This document shows positions 1 to 5,207 of a stretch of 8,432 nt of DNA, piece after piece. Below the pieces are notes generated by a model that searched no databases, had not been told where the DNA came from, and was given only the letters and a program-made list of their open reading frames with translations. The stretch lies in assembly GCA_013153105.1 (NCBI GenBank), contig JAADFC010000047.1, positions 1 through 8,432 on the forward strand, read 5' to 3'. The translations under genes and the position numbers were made by a program. Source of the DNA: Thermoproteota archaeon. Its GTDB lineage: Archaea; Thermoproteota; Thermoprotei_A; Sulfolobales; Pyrodictiaceae. How positions within the stretch are numbered: position 1 is the stretch's first letter; each line of letters starts with the position of its first letter.

Positions 1-377
1 TCGTGGTCTTCATGGGGTTCGTCAAGGGGGTCGTGGATGGGAGGAGGGTGCACAGCCTCAGCTACGAGGCCGTGGAGGACCTTGCGCTGCAGAGGATGAG
101 GGAGATAGCCGAGGACGCCGCCTCCAGGCCGGGGGTGTACGCGGTCGAGATAATCCACCGGGTTGGGAGGCTGGAGCCGGGCGAGCCTACGATATACATC
201 CTCGTCGTCGCTGAGCCTAGGTGGAAGGCGTTCTGCCTCGCATCCGAGCTGCTGGACAGGGTGAAGAAGGACGTGCCGGTCTACAAGCTCGAGGCCAGGG
301 AGGATGGGGAGTACTGGATACTCGGCGAGCACACCCGGGTGCCACGCCAGCCCGGCGGCGGCGGTGGCGAGGGTTGA
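1..377 (+). CDS. moaE: Molybdopterin synthase catalytic (large) subunit MoaE, 5'-truncated by the window edge
   Basis: MoaE, with the thiocarboxylated small subunit MoaD, inserts two sulfurs into cyclic pyranopterin monophosphate to make molybdopterin, the organic part of the molybdenum/tungsten cofactor, in the cytoplasm. The visible 124 residues match the family in order: the end of the N-terminal strand (VFMGFVKG), the LSYEAVEDLA segment, HRVGRLEPGEPTIYILVVAE, and the C-terminal VPVYKLEAREDGEYWI block, which holds the active-site lysine region (IWKKE in bacterial MoaE). The usual HR pair after the GE strand reads PRWKAF here. A GTG at base 3 is in frame, but family alignment shows the N-terminus lies upstream, so this is a partial gene. 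The tail after the core is short and Gly-rich. The TGA stop overlaps the TTG start of the next gene, suggesting coupled translation. In a hyperthermophile the cofactor would probably serve tungsten or molybdenum oxidoreductases. The family call is firm. Confidence 0.9.
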   Translation, partial: VVFMGFVKGVVDGRRVHSLSYEAVEDLALQRMREIAEDAASRPGVYAVEIIHRVGRLEPGEPTIYILVVAEPRWKAFCLASELLDRVKKDVPVYKLEAREDGEYWILGEHTRVPRQPGGGGGEG

Positions 378-1228
378 GGCTAGGCCTCGCGCAGTACCGG
401 TCCGGGGGGAGCCCCGGGGAGAGCCTGGAGAGGCTTCTCAGGCTCCTCCGGGGCGCCAGGGTCGAGGCTGACCTCATCATCCTCCCGGAGTACGCGGACC
501 TCGACCCCACCATGCCCGGGCTCCGCGGGGCGGCGGTGGAGCCGGGCGGGAGCCCTTTCGTCGAGGGGCTTGTGGGGCTCGCCTACGAGTACGGCGCCTA
601 CATCCTGGCGGGGGTTGCTGAGAGGAGGGGCGGCTGCGTCTACAGCAGCGTGGTCCTCGCCGAGCCCGGGGGCGGGTGGAGGATAGTCTACCGGAAGACG
701 GTGCTCTTCGACGCGTTCGGCTACCGGGAGTCGAGCATCCTCTGCCCCGGCCGGCAGCCGCCCCCCGTGCTCGAGCTGCCGCGGCTCCTCCTCCGCGTGG
801 GCGTTGCTGTGTGCTACGAGCTGAGGTTCCCCGAGCTGGCCCGGAGCCTCGCCCTCCGCGGTGCGGGGCTGCTCGCCGTCCCGGCAGCGTGGTACCAGGG
901 GCCCCTGAAGGAGGAGCAGCTCGTAGTCTCTGCGAGGTCGCGCGCGCTGGAGAACACGTTCTACGTCGCCGTGGCGTCGCAGGCGGGGGAGCCGTTCACC
1001 GGCCGCAGCGTGGTGGCGGACCCGCTGGGGGCGGCGAGGCTCGACCTGGGTGCATCCCAGGGCTACGGGGAGGTGGAGCTGGACCCCGGCCTCCTGGAGG
1101 AGGTTAGGGAGCGCCTCCCCGTGCTCCGCGACTCGCGCCGTGTACTCAGGCTCCTCGGCTGGCTAGGCGACGCCGAGCATGGAGAGCAGGAGCCAGGCGG
1201 CGACGCTGTAGGCGAGGCCCAGGGCTAG
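374..1228 (+). CDS. Nitrilase-superfamily carbon-nitrogen hydrolase (Nit/omega-amidase-like)
   Basis: A 284-residue cytoplasmic amidohydrolase that hydrolyses a C-N bond through a cysteine thioester. The Glu-Lys-Cys triad is visible: E39 in LIILPEYA, K108 in VYRKTVLFDAFGYRES and C147 in VAVCYELRFPEL. The last motif is typical of the Nit1/Nit2 branch (amidases for omega-amides or deaminated glutathione), so an omega-amidase-like role is plausible but the substrate cannot be read from sequence. I chose TTG at 374 because the protein then begins MRLGLAQY, the usual first strand, and because it overlaps the moaE stop as TTGA behind a purine-rich GGTGGCGAGGG. An in-frame ATG at 221 would place about 50 Arg/Gly-rich residues inside moaE and looks false. 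The family core ends near LPVLRDSRR; the last roughly 30 residues are atypical, and the final 22 codons lie antisense to the next gene. Confidence 0.87.
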   Translation: MRLGLAQYRSGGSPGESLERLLRLLRGARVEADLIILPEYADLDPTMPGLRGAAVEPGGSPFVEGLVGLAYEYGAYILAGVAERRGGCVYSSVVLAEPGGGWRIVYRKTVLFDAFGYRESSILCPGRQPPPVLELPRLLLRVGVAVCYELRFPELARSLALRGAGLLAVPAAWYQGPLKEEQLVVSARSRALENTFYVAVASQAGEPFTGRSVVADPLGAARLDLGASQGYGEVELDPGLLEEVRERLPVLRDSRRVLRLLGWLGDAEHGEQEPGGDAVGEAQG

Positions 1229-1528
1229 GCTGCGCAGCAGCTCCCCCCTCCCCAGCCGGGCGCCAGCCGCCCCCCGCGCGCCGAGGACGAGGAGCAGCAG
1301 CCCCGCTATGTTGGAAGCCGCGTACCCCAGCTGGAAGCCCAGCCAGCGGGGGACGCCGAGGGGCTCGAGCAGCCTAGCCGCAGCCAGCGCTATCGGCACG
1401 TTAACGAACGCGTCGTTCCACGCGCTCAGCGGGCTCAGTATGTACCCCACAGCAGCCGCCGCGCCCCAGGCCAGCCGCCTCGCCGCTGTCCTCGGTTCCA
1501 GCCTCTGCCGCTGCGTCAAGACGCTCAA
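1163..1528 (-). CDS. Small multi-pass membrane protein of unknown function
   Basis: A protein of about 121 residues with no function I can name. It has four hydrophobic segments, near residues 17-33, 42-56, 62-84 and 99-119. A polar signature, SPLSAWNDAFVNVPIA (residues 32-47), joins the first two and looks conserved rather than random. I recall similar SPLS-x-WND-x-FVN-x-P strings in uncharacterised archaeal membrane proteins, but I cannot verify this here. The start is TTG at 1528 (or TTG at 1519). The frame stays open to 1981 through the vapBC genes, but that extension is low-complexity and is antisense to real genes. With TTG 1528 the predicted TATA box at 1569-1576 gives a leader of about 18 bases. 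The 3' end runs 66 bases antisense into the nitrilase tail. The coding call is moderately sure; the exact start is not. Confidence 0.68.
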   Translation of the reverse strand: MSVLTQRQRLEPRTAARRLAWGAAAAVGYILSPLSAWNDAFVNVPIALAAARLLEPLGVPRWLGFQLGYAASNIAGLLLLVLGARGAAGARLGRGELLRSLALGLAYSVAAWLLLSMLGVA

Positions 1529-1568
1529 GCCCCCGCTACGCTCCCCGGTGGCGGGGGCCTGGGGGAGC

Positions 1569-1576
1569 GTATATAC
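1569..1576. promoter_or_regulatory. Symmetric TATA box shared by divergent genes
   Basis: GTATATAC is a perfect 8-base palindrome and the only AT-rich island in the 84-base gap between the minus-strand membrane gene and plus-strand vapB. Its centre is about 41 bases from the vapB ATG and about 45 bases from the membrane-gene TTG. With archaeal initiation about 25-27 bases downstream of TATA, both leaders would be only 13-20 bases. The purine-rich GGGGGAGC to its left fits a BRE for plus-strand transcription better than the sequence on its right fits one for the minus strand. Confidence 0.6.
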
Positions 1577-1594
1577 CGCGGGGTTACACGCACA

Positions 1595-1624
1595 CGTGAC
1601 ACGGGGCTGTTCATGAGTGTCGTG
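1595..1624. repeat. Inverted repeat over the vapB start, possible autoregulatory operator
   Basis: Arms CGTGACAC (1595-1602) and GTGTCGTG (1617-1624) pair over eight positions: six Watson-Crick and two G-T pairs, with GACAC/GTGTC perfect. They flank the vapB ATG at 1613 and cover the predicted start of transcription near 1599. VapBC complexes commonly bind inverted repeats in their own promoters, so this is a candidate operator. The arms are short and could be chance. Confidence 0.3.
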
Positions 1625-1858
1625 TTGCACGTTCGTGTCCCGCGGAGGGTGGTGGAGCGCCTGAGGGAGATGGGTGTGGATGTGCCGGAGGAGGTGAGGA
1701 GGCTGCTGGAGATGAGGCTCCGGCAGCTTGAGCTTGAGAGGCTGGTGGAGGAGCTTCGCGGGGAGCTTGAGGGCGAGGTGGAGGCCTCGGACAGCACCCC
1801 CCTGATACGCGGGGACCGCGAGGAGGGCTGGAGCGGCGGTGGCGGTGCTGGACGCTAG
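1613..1858 (+). CDS. vapB: VapB-type antitoxin
   Basis: An 81-residue protein that should bind and neutralise the PIN toxin encoded next, and repress their shared promoter. The N-terminus has a short beta strand (VVLHVRVPRRV) followed by a helix (VERLREMGVDVPEEVRRLLEMRL), the arrangement of ribbon-helix-helix antitoxins. A long charged helix follows (residues about 36-57). The acidic/basic tail with IRGDREEG resembles the toxin-binding end of crenarchaeal VapB proteins, where an REDR-like stretch is common. The ATG at 1613 follows the TATA box at 1569-1576, giving a leader of about 14 bases. The last 20 bases overlap vapC, as expected for coupled toxin-antitoxin genes. The Gly-rich final residues (SGGGGAGR) probably result from this overlap. 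Family assignment rests on size, predicted fold and the vapC neighbour. Confidence 0.8.
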   Translation: MSVVLHVRVPRRVVERLREMGVDVPEEVRRLLEMRLRQLELERLVEELRGELEGEVEASDSTPLIRGDREEGWSGGGGAGR

Positions 1859-2270
1859 CTTCATCGTTAAGCTCGTAATCCGCGAGCCCTGCAGCGGCTC
1901 GGCGCTCGCGGCGCTGGAGGAGATGGCTGGGAGGGGCGAGGAGCTGCACGCCCCCTGCATAGCGGCCGCCGAGGTGGCCAACGCGCTGTGGAGGCACGCG
2001 CGGCTCCTCCGCGACGTCCCCGTGGAGGCTGCGCGGCGGGGGCTGGGGAGGCTGGAGAGGCTCCTCCGCCTCGTCGAGCTGCACCCCGCGGCGGGGGAGC
2101 TGCTCGGGGACGCGCTGCGGCTCGCCCTCGAGGAGGGGGTAACGGTCTACGACGCCCTCTACTTGGCGCTCGCGGCCCGGCTCCGTCAGCCCCTCTACAC
2201 CTACGACGAGAAGCTAGCCGAGGCGGCTCGGGGGGCGGGGGTCGAGACTGTAGTGCCCGGCTGCGGGTGA
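1839..2270 (+). CDS. vapC: VapC-type PIN-domain ribonuclease toxin
   Basis: A 143-residue PIN-domain protein, the normal VapC length. The four acidic metal-binding residues of a Mg/Mn-dependent endoribonuclease are present: D5 (VLDASFIVK), E45 (AAEVANAL), D105 (TVYDALYLALA) and D123 (TYDEKL). The active site therefore appears intact. VapC toxins usually cut tRNA or rRNA; the target here cannot be inferred. GTG at 1839 is taken as the start; GTG at 1845 would drop two residues and is equally possible. A GGAGGG lies about 12 bases upstream of 1839. The gene overlaps vapB by 20 bases, so toxin translation likely depends on antitoxin translation. Crenarchaea often carry many VapBC pairs, linked to heat-stress responses and to stabilising genome regions. 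Confidence 0.9.
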   Translation: MAVLDASFIVKLVIREPCSGSALAALEEMAGRGEELHAPCIAAAEVANALWRHARLLRDVPVEAARRGLGRLERLLRLVELHPAAGELLGDALRLALEEGVTVYDALYLALAARLRQPLYTYDEKLAEAARGAGVETVVPGCG

Positions 2271-2285
2271 CAGCTATCACCCCGC
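2263..2285 (+). other. Hairpin spanning the vapC stop codon
   Basis: GCGGGTGA (2263-2270, ending in the vapC TGA) can pair with TCACCCCGC (2277-2285), leaving one bulged C and the loop CAGCTA. The core GTGA-C-AGCT-A-TCAC is a 14-base near-palindrome with one mismatched pair. It could be an mRNA 3'-end structure or a protein site ahead of the methyltransferase gene. No U-tract follows, so it is not a typical archaeal terminator. Chance is possible in GC-rich DNA. Confidence 0.3.
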
Positions 2286-2331
2286 GGCGGCTCCCAGCGG
2301 CGGGCCCGCGGCGGGGAAGGGTAGCCGGGCT

Positions 2332-3603
2332 ATGGTGCTGCCGGAGGAGGTTGCAGCGAGGATACTCGCGGAGGCCGTGAGGCGCCGGGGGAGCCTCCGC
2401 GACGCCGCGGCGCTCTACTTCCAGAGGCACCCCGAGCACGAGTACATGAAGCCCCTGGTGAGGGTGCTCACGCTCGGCGTTGCGAGGCACTACATCCTCC
2501 TGGACCGCGCCCTGGAGCTGCTGGGCTACGGGCCGCCCAGCCACTCCACAAGCTGGATGCTCACCCGCGTCGCAGCGTTCGAGGCGATGTTCGGCCGGCT
2601 AAAGCCCAGCAGGGCCAGGGCGCTCTCGGAGAAGACCGGGGTGAGGCTCGAGGACCTCGAGAAGCTCCGCGAGATGAGGCCCAGGGATGTGGCGAAGGGG
2701 CTCTCGGGGCTGGACAGGCTATCCGTCCTCTACAGCTTCCCCCGCTGGATGCTCGAGGAGCTGCTCCAGGCTGGGGTGCCGGAGCTGCCGCGGCTGCTGG
2801 AGGCCCTCAACCGCGACCCCCAACGGTGGATCCGGATACGCCCCGGGGTTGACGTCGAGAGGCTCCGCGAGAGCCTCCGCGGGCAGGGCGTCGAGATAGA
2901 GCCCGACCGCGACCTCCCCGACGTGGCCCGCATAGTGGAGGGCGCCGACCGGGCGACGAGGACCAGGGAGTACCGGGAGGGGCTCTACGTGCTCCAGGAC
3001 AAGGCCAGCGCGCTGGTGGCCCACGTCGCCGAGCCTCAGGGCAGGCTCGTGGTGGACCCCACCGCGGGGGCGGCTATAAAGGCGAGCCACGCAGCCTGGC
3101 TGGGCAGCCGCTACAGCGTCGCAGGCGACCTCAAGCCCCAACGGATAGGGGAGGCGGTGAAGACCCTGGAGAGGCTCAGGCTCCGCCACCACGCGGACAT
3201 ATACGTCGGGGATGCACGCCGCCTCCCTCTCCGAGGCTTCGATGTAGCTATAATAGACCCGCCCTGCACCGACATAGGCAGGCTCCAGTACGAGCCCGAG
3301 ATAAAGCTCTGGCTCACACGGGGCCACGCCAAGTACTTCCGCCGCCTCCAGCTCCAGATGCTCCTCGAGGCCGTCGACGCAGCCCTGCCCGGAGCCAGGA
3401 TAGTCTACAGCGTCTGCACGCTGACACACAGCGAGACCATATGGGTCACAAGGCGCCTGCTGGAGAAGAGGCCGGAGGCCGAGCTAGTCGAGCAGAAGCC
3501 CCGGATAGGCGAGCGGCCCCGCAGGCTCCCCCAGGCGCAGCGGATGCTCCCCCACCTCCACGGCACCCAGGGCTTCTACATAGCCGTGTTCGAGAAGCGT
3601 TAG
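2332..3603 (+). CDS. RsmB/NOL1-NOP2-Sun (NSUN) family RNA cytosine-5 methyltransferase
   Basis: A 423-residue SAM-dependent methyltransferase expected to form 5-methylcytosine in rRNA or tRNA. Residues about 1-150 form a helical NusB/RsmB-like region (RVLTLGVARHYILLDRALEL; SVLYSFPRWMLEELL). A PUA-like or linker region follows, then the catalytic domain from about 215 (YVLQDKASALVA). Motif IV is intact as IIDPPCTDIG (309-316, C312), and motif VI as VYSVCTLTHSET with the likely nucleophile C362. The C-terminus has the family ending LPHLHGTQGFYIAVFEK. Motif I, normally D-x-C-A-A-P-G-G-K-T, reads DPTAGAAIKAS (242-252), so the glycine-rich SAM loop is altered while D242 and K250 remain. The full length and both cysteines argue against a dead gene. 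ATG at 2332 is chosen; GTG at 2335 is the next codon. The gene lies 61 bases after vapC without a clear TATA box, so its promoter is unknown. The exact RNA target is not predictable. Confidence 0.87.
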   Translation: MVLPEEVAARILAEAVRRRGSLRDAAALYFQRHPEHEYMKPLVRVLTLGVARHYILLDRALELLGYGPPSHSTSWMLTRVAAFEAMFGRLKPSRARALSEKTGVRLEDLEKLREMRPRDVAKGLSGLDRLSVLYSFPRWMLEELLQAGVPELPRLLEALNRDPQRWIRIRPGVDVERLRESLRGQGVEIEPDRDLPDVARIVEGADRATRTREYREGLYVLQDKASALVAHVAEPQGRLVVDPTAGAAIKASHAAWLGSRYSVAGDLKPQRIGEAVKTLERLRLRHHADIYVGDARRLPLRGFDVAIIDPPCTDIGRLQYEPEIKLWLTRGHAKYFRRLQLQMLLEAVDAALPGARIVYSVCTLTHSETIWVTRRLLEKRPEAELVEQKPRIGERPRRLPQAQRMLPHLHGTQGFYIAVFEKR

Positions 3604-3604
3604 A

Positions 3605-3638
3605 GCCCCCGCGGACTCTTCGGAGCGGCTGCGGGGGT
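3605..3638 (+). other. UUCG-capped hairpin between methyltransferase and ABC ATPase genes
   Basis: Directly after the methyltransferase stop, CCCCCGC (3606-3612) pairs perfectly with GCGGGGG (3631-3637), with an added G-U at 3605/3638. Inside it CTC (3616-3618) and GAG (3623-3625) close a UUCG tetraloop (3619-3622) on a C-G pair, the especially stable form of that loop. An asymmetric internal loop separates the two stems. It may separate the messages, mark a processing site, or shape the leader of the ATPase gene. No U-run follows, so it is not a standard archaeal terminator. Confidence 0.4.
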
Positions 3639-3667
3639 GGAGGGGCTTCCCGGCCGAGCCTCCAGCC

Positions 3668-5164
3668 GTGGAGATGAAGGGGATAGTGAAGGTCTACCCC
3701 GACGGCACCGTGGCCCTCCGCGGCGTAGACCTGGTGGTGCAGCGCGGCGAGAGCCACTGCCTCCTAGGCGAGAACGGCGCCGGCAAGACGACGCTCATGA
3801 GGATACTCTACGGCGAGATAAAGCCCACCAGCGGCGAGGTGAAAGTCTTCGGCCGCCCCGCCAGGTTCCGCGGCCCCTGGGACGCGCTGCGAAGCGGCGT
3901 GGCGATGGTCTACCAGCGGCTCAGCCTGATACAAGTGTTCACAGTAGCCGACAACATCGCGCTCGCCCTCTCGGCTCTCGGGCTGGGCAGGAAGGAGGCC
4001 CTCGAGAGAGCACGGAAGGTCATGGGGGAGCTGGGCCTCGAAGCCCCCCTCGACGCCGTGGTGGAGACGCTGCCGGTAGGGGTGCAGCAGCGCGTAGAGA
4101 TAGTCAAGGCCCTCGCCGCCGGGGCTAGGATACTCATACTCGACGAGCCCACCAGCGTCCTCTCCCCAGTCGAGGCCGAGGCCCTCTTCAACGTGCTCGA
4201 CAGGCTGAAACAGCAGGGGCTCACTATCATATACATCACCCACCGGCTCCCCGAGGTCCGCAGGGTCTGCGACCGGGTGACCATACTCCGCCAAGGCCGC
4301 GTCGTCGCGACGGGTAGAGTGGAGGACTACACCGACGAGCAGCTCGCCAGGCTCATGGTAGGCGAGCGCGCAGCCCTCCTCGAGAGACACCGCCGCCCAC
4401 GCCGCCGCGCCCCAAGGGGCGAGCCCCTCCTGGCCATCGAGGACCTCCACGTCCGCGACGACCGCGGCGCCCCCGCGGTGAGGGGCGCCAGCCTCACCCT
4501 CCACGAGGGCGAGATACTCGGCATAGCCGGCGTGCAGGGCAACGGCCAGCGCGAACTGCTCGAAGCCATAGCAGGGCTCCGCCCCGCCGAGCAGGGGAGG
4601 ATAATCATCCTCGGCCGCGACGCCTCCTCGATGAGCGTAGAGGACCGCTACAGGCTGGGCCTCGCCTACATCCCCGACTCCCGCCGCCTAGGCCTCGTCA
4701 TGGACATGAACCTGGCCTGGAACAGCATACTCACCAGCAGCTGGAGCTACACCCGCCGCGGCCTCCTAGACGTCGACGCAGCCGTGGCGCTCGCCGAGAG
4801 GCTGATAGAGAAGTACGGCATAGTAGCCCCCCACGGCCCCGCCACCCGCGCCGGCAGCCTCAGCGGCGGCAACCAGCAGAAACTCATGACCGGAAGGGAG
4901 GCCGAGAAGAAGCCCAGGATACTCCTCGTAGCAGAGCCCACCCACGGCCTCGACGTCGCCGCAGCTGCGCAGGTGAGGGAGACCCTGGCTGGCCTCCGCG
5001 ACCAGGGCACCGGGATACTCCTCGTATCCTCCGACCTCGACGAGCTCCTCGAGCTCAGCGACAGGCTGGCGGTAATCTACAAGGGCCGCATTGTAGCGGT
5101 GAAGCCGCCGGAGGAGTACAGCCTCGAGGAGCTCGGCCTCCTCATGACCAGAGGCAAGGCCTAG
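3668..5164 (+). CDS. ABC importer ATPase with two fused nucleotide-binding domains (RbsA/YufO type, BMP-linked)
   Basis: A 498-residue cytoplasmic energiser for an importer of the ribose/nucleoside class, usually working with a BMP- or RbsB-like binding protein and two permeases. Domain 1 is complete: Walker A GENGAGKTT (34-42), Q-loop Q83, signature LPVGVQQR (135-142), Walker B ILILDEP (155-161) and H192. Domain 2 has the degenerate Walker A GVQGNGQRE (288-296, Lys replaced) with a standard LSGGNQQK signature (398-405). Its Walker B is LLVAEPTHGLDV, and Ser/Asp replace the switch His (LLVSSDLDEL). This asymmetry is normal for the family. An Arg-rich linker (HRRPRRRAPR, 241-250) joins the domains. 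GTG at 3668 starts VEMKGIVKVY; ATG at 3674 or a slightly longer N-terminus is possible, and no well-spaced ribosome site is seen. The gene faces the BMP binding protein tail to tail, 43 bases apart. Permeases are absent from the window. Confidence 0.9.
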   Translation: MEMKGIVKVYPDGTVALRGVDLVVQRGESHCLLGENGAGKTTLMRILYGEIKPTSGEVKVFGRPARFRGPWDALRSGVAMVYQRLSLIQVFTVADNIALALSALGLGRKEALERARKVMGELGLEAPLDAVVETLPVGVQQRVEIVKALAAGARILILDEPTSVLSPVEAEALFNVLDRLKQQGLTIIYITHRLPEVRRVCDRVTILRQGRVVATGRVEDYTDEQLARLMVGERAALLERHRRPRRRAPRGEPLLAIEDLHVRDDRGAPAVRGASLTLHEGEILGIAGVQGNGQRELLEAIAGLRPAEQGRIIILGRDASSMSVEDRYRLGLAYIPDSRRLGLVMDMNLAWNSILTSSWSYTRRGLLDVDAAVALAERLIEKYGIVAPHGPATRAGSLSGGNQQKLMTGREAEKKPRILLVAEPTHGLDVAAAAQVRETLAGLRDQGTGILLVSSDLDELLELSDRLAVIYKGRIVAVKPPEEYSLEELGLLMTRGKA

Positions 5165-5185
5165 CCGTCCGCGAGAGGGTGGCTG

Positions 5186-5198
5186 GGAAAAAGAGAGG
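5186..5198 (-). terminator. Probable U-tract terminator of the binding-protein gene
   Basis: On the minus strand the sequence about 10-25 bases after the BMP stop reads CTCTCTTTTTCCC, with T5 at 5188-5192. Archaeal RNA polymerase terminates at short U-rich tracts without needing a hairpin. This is the only such run in the 43-base gap between the convergent genes. The plus-strand ATPase transcript would meet a weaker TTTT at 5212-5215, inside the 3' end of the facing gene. Confidence 0.5.
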
Positions 5199-5207
5199 GG
5201 CTGCGGC

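Noticed and set aside
221..373. ATG at 221 as start of the nitrilase
   Set aside because: It adds about 50 Arg/Gly-rich residues overlapping moaE; the family fold begins exactly at the TTG at 374.
476..500. TGATGA box (minus strand) suggesting a C/D-box guide RNA
   Set aside because: No properly spaced CTGA boxes follow, and it lies in conserved nitrilase codons.
1529..1981. N-terminal extension of the minus-strand membrane gene through vapBC
   Set aside because: The extra 151 residues are low-complexity and antisense to two well-supported genes; a TATA box and TTG starts near 1519-1528 explain the real gene.
2281..2314. 10-base direct repeat CCCGCGGCGG at 2281-2290 and 2305-2314
   Set aside because: Composed only of C and G in a CGG-rich spacer; likely chance, with no linked element.
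1611..2544. Long minus-strand open frames opposite vapBC and the methyltransferase
   Set aside because: Arg/Pro/Ala-rich translations with no motifs, typical of empty frames in GC-rich DNA; the plus-strand products have complete family motifs.
2719..3429. 236-codon minus-strand open frame
   Set aside because: Antisense shadow of the methyltransferase; no domain and odd His/Val/Tyr composition.
3764..4504. 246-codon minus-strand open frame
   Set aside because: Antisense shadow of the ABC ATPase, whose Walker and signature motifs are intact on the plus strand.
4531..4560. Missing Walker A lysine in ATPase domain 2 as a sign of decay
   Set aside because: A degenerate second Walker A is normal in double-domain RbsA/YufO-type ATPases.
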